A DNA stretch of 39,005 bases from positions 1 to 39,005 of the forward strand of contig NZ_SMKX01000073.1 in assembly GCF_004349055.1 (NCBI RefSeq), read 5' to 3'. Numbering within the stretch: position 1 is the stretch's first letter; every line of letters starts with the position of its first letter. Both the position numbers and the translations under genes were made by a program. Source of the stretch: Kribbella antibiotica. GTDB taxonomy: Bacteria; Actinomycetota; Actinomycetes; Propionibacteriales; Kribbellaceae. Of this stretch, positions 8,145 to 17,200 are shown piece after piece. A model generated the notes under the pieces. It was not told the origin of the DNA, did no database searches, and worked only from the letters and a program-made list of their open reading frames with translations.

Positions 8145-10645
8145 ACCTTCGTGATCGTCCCGGCGGCGCCGTCGATGGTGACGACATCGCCGGTCTGCAG
8201 CCGCGTGGTGGCATCCGGTACGGCGACCACGGCCGGAATCCCGTACTCGCGGGCCACGACCGCGCCGTGCGAGTTCGCGCCGCCCATCTCCATCACCAGT
8301 CCACCCGCGGTCAGGAACAGCGGCGTCCATCCCGGATCGGTCGAAGGCGCGACCAGGATTTCGCCCGGCTCCAGGTGAGCGCCGGTCGGCTCGAGGATCA
8401 CTCGCACCTTCGCTGTGACCGTGCCCGCCGAGGCCGGGCTCCCGACCAGGGCACCCGGGGTCACCTCGGTCACCACCAACGTCTCCGGCTCCACGCCGTC
8501 GGACTGGATCAGCCGCGGCACCCGGCGCCGCCGTACCTCCTGCTCGTACGACGCACGGCGCTCGGCCACGATGAGTCGCAGATCGCCCGGCGAGCGGATC
8601 TCGCGCAGGTCGAGGAAGAACACGTCGGTGGGGGAGTCGAGGCGACCGGCCGCGACCAGCTCGGCACCCACCTGCCGCAGCTCGCGCCGGGCCGCGGCGA
8701 GGATGCGAATCAGGAGGAACTTCGGCGCCTCCCGCAAGCCGGCGAGCTCGCGCGTCCGGTGCAGAGCGAACCGGACGATCCGGCCCTGCAGCGGGCTGAC
8801 CCGTAGGGCCAGTTCCGCGATCTTGGCCTCGGCCGCCGCCGTCCCCGCCTTGAACTGCAGATCGGGCGCGAGCGCCGGATCGGTGAGCCGCAGGTAGTTG
8901 GTCAGTACGCCGATGATGTGCGCCGGATCCTCCGACCAGCGCGGCAGGCCGAGGTCGATCTCCGCGACCGCGCGATGACCGTACTCCGCGAGAAAGGCGG
9001 TCAGCCCGTCCTGCGCGGCCTTCGGCAGGATGCCTTTTCGATAGCGCTCGGCAATGATCTCGGTCTTCTCCGCGAAGGCGGTCGCTGATGACTCGTCGCC
9101 GCGGATCTGCTGCGCGAGTGACCACAGTTCGAGGTCCATCTCGGTCGTCACGTTGTGCGGGAGCCCACGCAGCACGGTCTGCAGCTCACCCGGCCGGACC
9201 GCCTTGCCAAGCACCTTCCGCGCCAAGGCCATCATCGCGAATCCGACCGCAGGAACGGGCAGCAGGCGCGGGATCATCGGTGCGACCTCGGTCCGGAGCA
9301 GACGCTCGACGAAATCCAGCCGGCCGGTCGCCGACCGCGAGGTGGCGACGAGCAACCGCGTCAGCCGCGCGGAGTTCCGCCGTACGAGGAAGTGCGCCAA
9401 GGAAGGCGACGCGATCGCGGCCAGCGCCCGCACTGGAGCTCCGCCGCGGATCAGGAACCGCACGATCCGGCCGCCGACGTTCCGGCGCGACGAGGTCAGC
9501 ACGCTGAAGTGCGGATCGTCGAAGACCTGGCGCAGGACGATGGCCGAGCGGGCCTCCATCACGTCGAAGATGCGCGGCACGATCGCTCGGCCGACGGTAC
9601 TGCGAACTGCCGGGGTGAGGTCGATGAAGAATCGCTGCCCGGCCTCGGTGAACGCCGCCGGGCCGTCGAGCGGCTCGTCGACCTGGACCCTGAGCATCTC
9701 GGCCGCCGACGTCCCGATCAGCCGAATCCCGGCCAGCCCCATCGGGGTGATCGGCCGGGTCAGACCCTGCGCGAGACTCCCGCAAAGGTAGATCCGCGGA
9801 CCCGACCCCTCCATCCGCTGCGGCGGAATCGGGTAGAGAGTCGTGATCGGCCGGGCCTGCGTCAGCCAAAGCTTGCCCTCGGCATCGAGCGCCCACTCGG
9901 TGTCCTGCGGCGAACCGTAGTGATCCTGAACCTTCCCGCCGAGCGTCGCAAGCGCGCGCACCTGCTCGTCGGTCAGGCAGTCATGGACGAGTGTCCGCTC
10001 GTGGATCGCGCCGCTGGCCGTGTCGACGACGAAATGATCCGGGTTCACCGAACCGGAAACCACGGCCTCGCCGAGCCCTGGCGCCGCGTCGATGACGGCC
10101 TCGTTGCGCCGGCCGGTGACCGGGTTGGCGGTGAACAGCACGCCCGCGGCTTTGGCGTCGACCATCCGCTGGACGACGACCGCGAGCGCGACCGTGTCCT
10201 GGTCGACCTCGTTGGTCTCGCGATAACTCCAGGCGCGATCGGTCCACAATGACGCCCAGCAACGCCGTACGGCGTCCACCACGGCATCGGGACCGACGAT
10301 CTCGAGATAGGTGTCCTGCTGCCCAGCGAAGCTCGCGAACCCGAGGTCTTCGGCGGTTGCCGACGACCGCACGGCCACTGCCACGTCGGTCCCGAGCCCG
10401 TCGTAGGCCGCCCGGATTGCCTGCTCGATCTCGGGCGGCACCGCGGTTGCGAGGATCGCGTCGCGCCTGCTGACCGCGTCGCCGGTCGTTGGCGCGACCT
10501 CGCGGTAGGCCGCCGTCGTCACGCAGAAGCCATCCGGCACCGGGAAGCCGGCGCGGAGCAGGATCCCGAGATTGACCGCCTTGCCGCCGGCCGCGTCCAG
10601 CCCACCGGCGCCGACCTCGTCCAGTTCCACTACCCAGTCAGTCAT
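8141..10645 (-). CDS. rph: PEP synthase-like phosphotransferase, likely rifampicin phosphotransferase
   Basis: An 834-aa enzyme with the domain order of rifampicin phosphotransferases: N-terminal ATP-grasp domain (residues ~10-300, opening with GGKAVNLGILLRAGFPVPDG), a helical central domain (~310-740), and a C-terminal swivelling phosphohistidine domain with NSHGAVVAREYGIPAVVAVP, His793 being the predicted phosphate carrier. RPH enzymes transfer the beta-phosphate of ATP to rifamycins via this histidine. Length (~830-870 aa) and compact three-domain order fit RPH better than PEP synthase or pyruvate phosphate dikinase, which have a C-terminal PEP-binding barrel that is missing here. The start at 10645 is set by AGGAGG with 5-nt spacing; the open frame runs further upstream without a better site. 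Substrate is inferred; related proteins of unknown substrate exist. Confidence 0.82.
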   Translation of the reverse strand: MTDWVVELDEVGAGGLDAAGGKAVNLGILLRAGFPVPDGFCVTTAAYREVAPTTGDAVSRRDAILATAVPPEIEQAIRAAYDGLGTDVAVAVRSSATAEDLGFASFAGQQDTYLEIVGPDAVVDAVRRCWASLWTDRAWSYRETNEVDQDTVALAVVVQRMVDAKAAGVLFTANPVTGRRNEAVIDAAPGLGEAVVSGSVNPDHFVVDTASGAIHERTLVHDCLTDEQVRALATLGGKVQDHYGSPQDTEWALDAEGKLWLTQARPITTLYPIPPQRMEGSGPRIYLCGSLAQGLTRPITPMGLAGIRLIGTSAAEMLRVQVDEPLDGPAAFTEAGQRFFIDLTPAVRSTVGRAIVPRIFDVMEARSAIVLRQVFDDPHFSVLTSSRRNVGGRIVRFLIRGGAPVRALAAIASPSLAHFLVRRNSARLTRLLVATSRSATGRLDFVERLLRTEVAPMIPRLLPVPAVGFAMMALARKVLGKAVRPGELQTVLRGLPHNVTTEMDLELWSLAQQIRGDESSATAFAEKTEIIAERYRKGILPKAAQDGLTAFLAEYGHRAVAEIDLGLPRWSEDPAHIIGVLTNYLRLTDPALAPDLQFKAGTAAAEAKIAELALRVSPLQGRIVRFALHRTRELAGLREAPKFLLIRILAAARRELRQVGAELVAAGRLDSPTDVFFLDLREIRSPGDLRLIVAERRASYEQEVRRRRVPRLIQSDGVEPETLVVTEVTPGALVGSPASAGTVTAKVRVILEPTGAHLEPGEILVAPSTDPGWTPLFLTAGGLVMEMGGANSHGAVVAREYGIPAVVAVPDATTRLQTGDVVTIDGAAGTITKV

Positions 10646-10693
10646 CAGACCCTCCTCCTGCGTGAACAGCAGGTTAGCGACTCGGCGAACCAA

Positions 10694-10713
10694 AATTCAA
10701 TACGTGATGAATT
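10694..10713. promoter_or_regulatory. Palindromic operator candidate upstream of the phosphotransferase
   Basis: The 20-mer AATTCAATACGTGATGAATT has 6-bp inverted arms (AATTCA/TGAATT) around a centre containing the palindrome ACGT. It lies 49 nt upstream of the phosphotransferase start and just after the upstream peptidase stop, in an AT-rich patch unusual for this DNA. The shape suits a MarR- or TetR-type dimer. It does not look like a terminator because there is no T-run. Confidence 0.5.
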
Positions 10714-10733
10714 ACCGGCGGTCATGATGTCGG

Positions 10734-11909
10734 TCACTGCAGTAGCCGGAGGGCGGCCAGCACATAAGCCCGGGCCGCGATCGCGAGCTCGGCGATCGGG
10801 ACCGACTCGTCGGCGCGGTGTGCTTGGTCGGCCACCGATCCCGGACCGAGGATCACGACCGGTACGCCGAGATCGCGGTCGATGTAGCCGCCGTCGCAAG
10901 CCGCCCCCCAGCCGGCCAACGGCAGATCCGGCCCACCGGCTTCGCGACGCGCGGCCTCGGTGATGGTGACCAGATCGGCGTCGGCCGGAGTCTCGAACGG
11001 CGGCATCTCCATCGGCATCTCGAGATCGACCGTCAGGCCACGGTCCTCCAGATGCAGGGCGGCGACGCGCTCGCGCAGATCCTGCAAGACAGCTGCTGGT
11101 GACTCGCCAGGCAGGAGCCGCCGGTCGGCGATTACCACGCATTCGGCCGGCACGATCGAACCACCCGTGCCGCCGTTGATCTGGCCGACGCTCCAAGCGG
11201 CCGCGCCGAGTAGCGGATGCGGGTTCGCGGCCAGCTCGGCGTGCAGCCGCTCGATCTCGGTGATGATCGCAGTCGCGCCATAGATCGCATTGGCTCCGGC
11301 CGCCGCATTGCCGGCGTGAACCGCACGCCCGTGCACCGCGACCCGCAGATAGGAGTCGCCGCGCGCCGCGATGATCGTCTGCAGATCAGTGGGCTCCGCG
11401 GTGATGCAGCCGACGTACTCGCGCGGGCTGTCGGCGACGAAAGCGCGGATGCCCTTCCCGGTCTCTTCCTCGTCGACGACAGCCGCGAGCTCGACCGGTC
11501 CGCGCAGGTCGACGTCCCGCAAGGCAGCGAGCGCCGCCACCGCGGCAGCCAGCCCGCCCTTCATGTCGGAGGCGCCACGTCCGTAGACCCGGCCGTCGCG
11601 GACCTCAGCGCCGTACGGGTCGGTTGTCCACCCATCACCCACCGGTACGACGTCAGTGTGGCCGAGCAGAAGCAAGCCCGGGCCGGTGCCGTTGCCGACG
11701 CTCAGGCTGATGTTGTCCCGCCCCGGCTCGACGGTCGTGGTCGTGATGGCCAGCCCGAGCTCGCGGCCGACCGCCTCGAGCACGGCGACGGTCGCGGCCT
11801 CTTCTCCGGGCGGATTCTGGCCGGTCGCGCGGACCAGCGCCGTACAGATCCTGAGCAGTAGGTCCTCGTCGATCCGGGCGAGCACACGCTGTTCTTCGGT
11901 GGTCGTCAT
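10734..11909 (-). CDS. M20 family metallopeptidase (ArgE/DapE-like)
   Basis: A 391-aa zinc-dependent amidohydrolase of the M20 family, which includes acetylornithine deacetylase, succinyl-diaminopimelate desuccinylase and carboxypeptidases. Metal-site motifs are clear: GHTDVVPVGDGW (His84, Asp86), GRGASDMKGG (bridging Asp115), DEEETGKG (Glu147-149, including the catalytic Glu), AEPTD, and a late His in DQAHRADE. A dimerisation (lid) domain is inserted around residues 180-290. ATG start at 11909 overlaps the stop of the upstream serine hydrolase by 4 nt, so the two are translationally coupled and may act on the same peptide or amide. With no arginine or lysine genes nearby, a biosynthetic role is not supported; the substrate is unknown. 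Confidence 0.9.
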   Translation of the reverse strand: MTTTEEQRVLARIDEDLLLRICTALVRATGQNPPGEEAATVAVLEAVGRELGLAITTTTVEPGRDNISLSVGNGTGPGLLLLGHTDVVPVGDGWTTDPYGAEVRDGRVYGRGASDMKGGLAAAVAALAALRDVDLRGPVELAAVVDEEETGKGIRAFVADSPREYVGCITAEPTDLQTIIAARGDSYLRVAVHGRAVHAGNAAAGANAIYGATAIITEIERLHAELAANPHPLLGAAAWSVGQINGGTGGSIVPAECVVIADRRLLPGESPAAVLQDLRERVAALHLEDRGLTVDLEMPMEMPPFETPADADLVTITEAARREAGGPDLPLAGWGAACDGGYIDRDLGVPVVILGPGSVADQAHRADESVPIAELAIAARAYVLAALRLLQ

Positions 11910-13330
11910 TGCGCCGGCTCCGAGACGATCGTGAATTCCAACGGCGCGAAGGACACATTCAGCCGGACGTCCACGGTCATCCGCCCCTCGCTGATCCGGC
12001 ACCGGAACTCGGCGGCGTGCGGTCCCGCGAGCCAGCGGATCGTGCCGACCAGCGTGTCACCGTCGCCGGCCGCGCTGGTGACCACCCGCTCGGTCTCCGT
12101 GCCGGCGACACCGCCCGACGGGAGGCCCGGCTGCTCGTGCCAGTCGCCCGCTGCGAAGCCATACCCATCCTCGGCGGCCTTGTCCTGCTCGAACTTGAAG
12201 AAGTTGAAGAACGTCAAGTAGGCGCTGCCATCGGCATCCCAGCGCACCGACTCCAGGAAGCCCGGGTTGTCCTTGAACGTGTAGGTCGTCCCATCGCCGC
12301 CCTGCGGCACCGAACCACTCGGCGCCGGCAACTCCAGCTGCTCGGGCCGCGCCACCACCGGCACCTCCTTGCCGTCGAGTGCGGGCAGCAGGTGCTCCCA
12401 GAAGAGCTCCAGCTCGGCCTGCATATCGGAGGCGGCACTCGTCACGGCCAGCACCGCGTCGTGCTCAGGGAGGACCAGGATGAACTGACCGAACGCACCG
12501 TCGGCGCGATAGGTGTTGTGCCGGCCGCGCCAGATCTGGAAGCCGTAGCCCTGTTGAGAATCCGGGTTGTTCTCGCTGGCGTTGGACACCTGCTTCGAGG
12601 TGGCTGCCTCGAACCACTCGGCCGAGACGAGCTGCTGGCCCTCCCAGACCCCGCGCTGCAGCATCAGCTGGCCGAACTTCGCCAGCGACTCGGCGCTGAG
12701 GCTCAAACCCCAGCCGCCGAACGTGATGCCCTCCTTCGAGGATCCCCAGGTCGCCTCGGTGATCCCCAGCGGCGCGAACAGCCGTGTCTGCAGATACTCC
12801 AGCAGTGTCTCGCCGCTGACCTTCTGCAGAATCGCGGACAACATGTACGTCGCGCCGCTGTTGTAGACGAACGGCGATCCGGGCTCGTTCTCCACCTCGA
12901 GGCTGAGGAACCTGCGCACCATCCGGCTGTCCCGGCTGAGGGTCTCAACAGTGTCCTGAGAATGCCCGGTCGACATCGTCAGCAGGTGCCGGACCGACAT
13001 CGCAGCGAGGTTGTCGCTGATCGTCTCCGGCAGGTCCTCGGGCCCGAAGAACGACACCACCTTGTCGTCGATCGACAGCAACCCGGCGTCAGCGGCCAGG
13101 CCGATCGCGGTCGAGGTGAAACTCTTCGAAACCGAATACAGCAGGTGCTGATCGGTCAGCCGGTACGGCGCCCACTCCGCCTCCAGCACGATGTGGCCGT
13201 GCCGCACCAGCGTCACGGTATGGAACTCCTGGGCGGATCGATCGAGCGCGGCGACAAATGCGTCGAGCGACGCGGCGGATAGACCCTGGCTGTCCGGGGT
13301 ACTGCGTGGAAGGCTGCTCACCCCAGGCAC
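11906..13330 (-). CDS. Serine hydrolase, beta-lactamase/class C PBP-like family
   Basis: A 474-aa serine hydrolase of the family related to class C beta-lactamases and D-aminopeptidases. The nucleophile motif SVSK is at Ser66-Lys69, the second motif is FVYNSGATYM (Tyr as general base), and the third region reads GAFGQ rather than a classical KTG or HTG, as in many uncharacterised esterase/peptidase members. Residues beyond ~340 form an extra C-terminal beta-rich domain. There is no signal peptide, so it is probably cytoplasmic. The GTG at 13330 is preferred because GGGGAG sits 5 nt upstream; a longer form from a TTG at 13351 is possible. It is the first gene of the pair with the M20 peptidase. 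Beta-lactam resistance is not implied. Confidence 0.86.
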   Translation of the reverse strand: MPGVSSLPRSTPDSQGLSAASLDAFVAALDRSAQEFHTVTLVRHGHIVLEAEWAPYRLTDQHLLYSVSKSFTSTAIGLAADAGLLSIDDKVVSFFGPEDLPETISDNLAAMSVRHLLTMSTGHSQDTVETLSRDSRMVRRFLSLEVENEPGSPFVYNSGATYMLSAILQKVSGETLLEYLQTRLFAPLGITEATWGSSKEGITFGGWGLSLSAESLAKFGQLMLQRGVWEGQQLVSAEWFEAATSKQVSNASENNPDSQQGYGFQIWRGRHNTYRADGAFGQFILVLPEHDAVLAVTSAASDMQAELELFWEHLLPALDGKEVPVVARPEQLELPAPSGSVPQGGDGTTYTFKDNPGFLESVRWDADGSAYLTFFNFFKFEQDKAAEDGYGFAAGDWHEQPGLPSGGVAGTETERVVTSAAGDGDTLVGTIRWLAGPHAAEFRCRISEGRMTVDVRLNVSFAPLEFTIVSEPAQ

Positions 13331-13358
13331 GCTATCTCCCCGGACGGACAAAAATCAG

Positions 13359-14258
13359 TTGAGTTCTTTGCACGCGGCAGTGATCGTCAACCCGATCAAG
13401 CAGACCGATCTAGATGCGTTCCGTGACACCGTGGGGGAGGCCTTGACCGCTCGCGGGGTCGAGACCGTCTCCTGGTTCGAAACCACCGCCGAGGACGCCG
13501 GGGTCGCGATGGCCCAGGAGGCGATCGCCGCGACGGTCGACCTGGTCCTGGTGGCCGGCGGCGACGGCACAGTCCGCGTGGTCTGCGCCGAGCTGGCCGG
13601 CTCCGGCATCACGGTCGGGGTTCTCCCGGCCGGCACCGGCAACCTGCTGGCTCGCAACCTCGGGATCTCGCTCGTCATGGAGCAGGCGCTTGCTCAGGTG
13701 CTCGACGGCACCGACCGCCGGATCGACAGCGTGCGGATCACCGGCGACGACCTCCCCGACGACCGGTTCGTGGTGATGGCCGGTCTCGGACTGGATGCGG
13801 CGATCATCGACGACGCCCCGGACGATCTGAAGAAGCGGGTCGGCTGGGCGGCGTACGTCATCTCCACGGTGAAGAACCTGAACCACCCGGCATTCAAGGT
13901 CGAGCTCACCATCGACGACCAGAAACCGATCCGCCGCCGCGCCCGCACCGTGGTGATCGGCAACGTCGGCACCCTGCAGGCGAACATTCCGCTCCTGCCC
14001 GACGCCAGCGCCGACGACGGCCTCATCGACGTCGTCGTCCTGGCGCCCAAGCGCATCAGCCACTGGCCGCGCCTGGTCCTCAGCCTGGTCATCAAACGCT
14101 GGCGGGAGCGCGACATCGAACGCTTCACCGGCAAGCGCATCCAGGTTCGAAGCGACCGCCATACCCGGCGTCAGCTGGACGGCGACATGATCAACCCCGG
14201 CCGCATTCTCACAGCCGAGGTCGATCCGTCATCGCTGGTAGTGCGAGTCCCTAACTAG
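13359..14258 (+). CDS. Diacylglycerol/sphingosine kinase-family lipid kinase (DagK/LCB5)
   Basis: A ~300-aa member of the DAGK catalytic family (YegS/DgkB/LCB5). The opening AVIVNP, the nucleotide-binding motif VLVAGGDGT near residues 65-73, and LPAGTGNLLARNL near residues 88-100 are diagnostic. Members phosphorylate diacylglycerol or related lipids; some actinobacterial homologues act in phosphoinositide or glycolipid pathways. The start is uncertain: TTG at 13359 (with GGACGGA ~10 nt upstream), TTG at 13368 or GTG at 13380 all precede the conserved core. It is divergent from the serine hydrolase with only ~28 bp between starts, so the two promoters must overlap coding DNA. Its stop abuts the stop of the convergent pullulanase gene with no space for a terminator. 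Confidence 0.88.
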   Translation: MSSLHAAVIVNPIKQTDLDAFRDTVGEALTARGVETVSWFETTAEDAGVAMAQEAIAATVDLVLVAGGDGTVRVVCAELAGSGITVGVLPAGTGNLLARNLGISLVMEQALAQVLDGTDRRIDSVRITGDDLPDDRFVVMAGLGLDAAIIDDAPDDLKKRVGWAAYVISTVKNLNHPAFKVELTIDDQKPIRRRARTVVIGNVGTLQANIPLLPDASADDGLIDVVVLAPKRISHWPRLVLSLVIKRWRERDIERFTGKRIQVRSDRHTRRQLDGDMINPGRILTAEVDPSSLVVRVPN

Positions 14259-17200
14259 CTAGTGCACCAGTACGGCGACAGTCCGCGCCGGCACCTGCAC
14301 TGTCCCGGACGACGCGGTCCAGGTGGTCTGCTTGACCACCGGGTCGCTGCCATTCGCCTGGACCGGTGAGAGCTTCAGTGTCTGCCCGGCCAGTCCGGGC
14401 ACTGTCTGGGTCACAGCCGACCCAGTGGTGTTGAAGACGACCAAGACGCCCTTGAGCGCCGGGTCGACGTTCGGGCCGACGGTGTCGTCGATGCGCATCG
14501 TCACGACACCAGGCGTCGAGCCACTCAGCGGATAGCTCAGCTTGGCCTTGATCAGGTCCGCAGAACCGAGCCGGAACAGCGGTGTGGAGAACCGGAGCTT
14601 GAGGAGATCAGCAGCCGCCGCAGATGCGGTCTGTACGTCGCCTGCACTCGGCTTAAGAGCCGGATTGCTCAGTAGCGGCTTGATGTATTGCCACTTCTCC
14701 TCGTTGTCAGTCTTCGGCGGCAGACCGTGCCCGAAGCCGTTGTCGGCGCCGGTCCAGTCGAGCGTGTTGAACCAGTCACCGGAGTCGTAGGAGTTCCGAT
14801 CCAACGACTTGCTGCGCAGCAGGTCCGCACCCGCATGCCAGAACGACGGTGTCTGCGCGAGTGCGGTCGTTGCGAGCGACAGCGTGTTCATCCGGACCCG
14901 GTCCGCCATCGGCAGGTCAGCCGGCAGCTTGTAGGTCAGGGTGTCCCACAGCGTTTCGTTGTCGTGCGCATCGACATACGTGACGACCTCATCCGGCTGG
15001 TCGGCGTACCCGGCCGGGGAGCCGTTGTAGTCGACCGCATCACCCCGCACCGGCGCGCCAGTCTCCGCAGAGCGGAAGCTGAACGACCGCAGGTTGCCGG
15101 CCAGACCCAGCTGGACCAGATCGGTGTCGTGAGCGAGTCGCTTGGCCCGGTCTGCTGCGGAGCCGTTGATCGGATCGCCGTTCGGGTCACTGGCCGCGCC
15201 AGAACCGAAGCCCTGCACCCGCGGGTTGTCGTCGAACGGACCGCCGCCACGCACCGCGTCCCGCAGCCGGTCTGAGAAGGTGCCAATCCCAGTCCCGCCG
15301 AGATTGCCCTGCCGCGCCTGCTCGAACAGGGCGTCGTCGGCGACCTCACCGAAGTTCCAGCCCTCGCCGTACAGGTAGATGCGCTTGCCGTCGACACCGT
15401 CTTTGGCCAGCGTCAGCTTGTCGAGCGCGGCCCGCACCTTGAGCATGTTCGCCTTGGTGTGGTGTCCCATCAGGTCGTAGCGGAAGCCGTCGACCCGGTA
15501 GTTGCGCGCCCAGCTCACGGTGCCGTCCACCATGATCTTCTCGGCCATGGCGTGCTCAGTGGCGATGTTGCTGCAGCAGGTCGAGGTCTCGACCTTCCCG
15601 GTCGCGTTCAGCCGCTGGTAGTACCCGGGCACCACCTTGTCGAGTACCGACGTCGGTGCCTGCCCAGAGGCCGGCGTGTGGTTGAACACCTGATCCAGTA
15701 CGACGCGCAGTCCGGACCGGTGCAGTCCGCCGACCATGGTGCGGAATTCGGCGACCCGCGCGAGCCCGTCCTTCTGCGTCGCGTACGAGCCCTCCGGCGC
15801 CAGCCAGTGGAAGGGGTCATAGCCCCAGTTGAACCCGTCCTTCGCAGCCACCGCAGTCACACAGGCCTGCTGCTGCTCAGAGTCCGCAGGCAGTGCCTTC
15901 AGATCACACGCAGGCGTCTGCTGACCCGTCTCCGGGATGGAGGCGATGTCGAACGTCGGCAGCAGGTGGACCGTGTTCAGCCCGGCCTCCGCAAGCTTCT
16001 TGAGGTGCTTGCTCCCGTTGCCGTTGTCAGCAAAGGCCAGGTAGGTCCCGCGGTGCGCAGCCGGAACAGTCGGGTCGCTGATCGAGAAGTCCCGCACATG
16101 CAGCTCGTAGATCGTCGAGTCGACAGACTTGGCCAGCTTCGGAGCCGCAGTGTTCGACCACAACGCAGGCTTCCCAGCTGGGTCGTCCAGGTCCACTGCG
16201 ACCGAATGCGTCGAGTCGGTCGTCAGCGCGACCGAGTACGGGTCAGTGACGACGTTCGTCTCCACCTTGCCGGTGCTGGGCGCATAGACCTTCACCTCGT
16301 ACCGGTACGACGCGTTCTTGAACGACTTCGGTCCCTTGACCGACCAGGAGCCGTCGTCAGCACGCAGCATCGCCAGCTGCTGCGATCCGACGAGCAAGGC
16401 CACGCTCTGCGCGGTCGGAGCCCACAAGCTGAAGGTCGGAGTGCCAGAGCGCCACGTCACACCGTACGAGTGATCCGTCGCGCTCTTGTACACATCGTCA
16501 AGCACGCCAGGGATCTGTACGCCGGTAGCATCCAGCAGCCGCCCGGCGTCGTCGTACTGGGCCAGTCCGAGCTGGCCGGTCAAGATCTTCCGCACGTCTG
16601 CATGGTCGAGTCGCAGCGTCGTGTACCCAGGCCGCACCTCACGCGAGTCGTAGCGGAGCCCCACCGACGTACCGCCGATGTCGTCCGCGTCGATCTTCAG
16701 TCCGCCGGTCGTCGACCAGTGCAGGCGCCAGCGCGACCGCTCCGGATGCGCAACCGCCGGTACGGCGAGAGTGTCGCGGGAGAGCCAGTAGGCCTTGGCC
16801 TGGCTGAGGTCCGGCTGCGCACCGGGCTTGGAGGTCGTCACTGTGAGAGTGTGCGTCGCGAGCACGTACGAGAACGTGACGACGAGCCCATCGCCGGGCA
16901 CTGTGATGGGTACGTTCTGAGCCGGGTAGCTCTCGTCGAACGAGAGGTTGTGCGCGACCTTGGCCTCATAGCTGCCCGCTCCGATCTCACTCGTCGACCA
17001 GGTGTACGTGCCGTCACCATCGGCGTCCGTCAGCCAGGGTCGCATGCAGGACGGGTCCCAGTCGGCCGGACAACCCAGCTCGGACTGGAACGAGCCGGGC
17101 ACCGTGATGATCGGCCCCTCCGCACTAGAGGTGGCGAAGTGTCGGCCCTGCTCGTAGTAGAACGTCGTCGGTCCTGCCGGAGCCGTGTAGGAGATGTTGC

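Noticed and set aside
7395..9125. Minus-strand open frame crossing tetR and the phosphotransferase gene
   Set aside because: It overlaps the TetR helix-turn-helix gene and the phosphohistidine domain in shifted frames and shows only low-complexity Arg/Gly/Ala sequence.
11906..13330. Beta-lactam resistance gene
   Set aside because: The SxxK family match is real, but the third motif differs from beta-lactamases and there is no signal peptide, so resistance is not supported.
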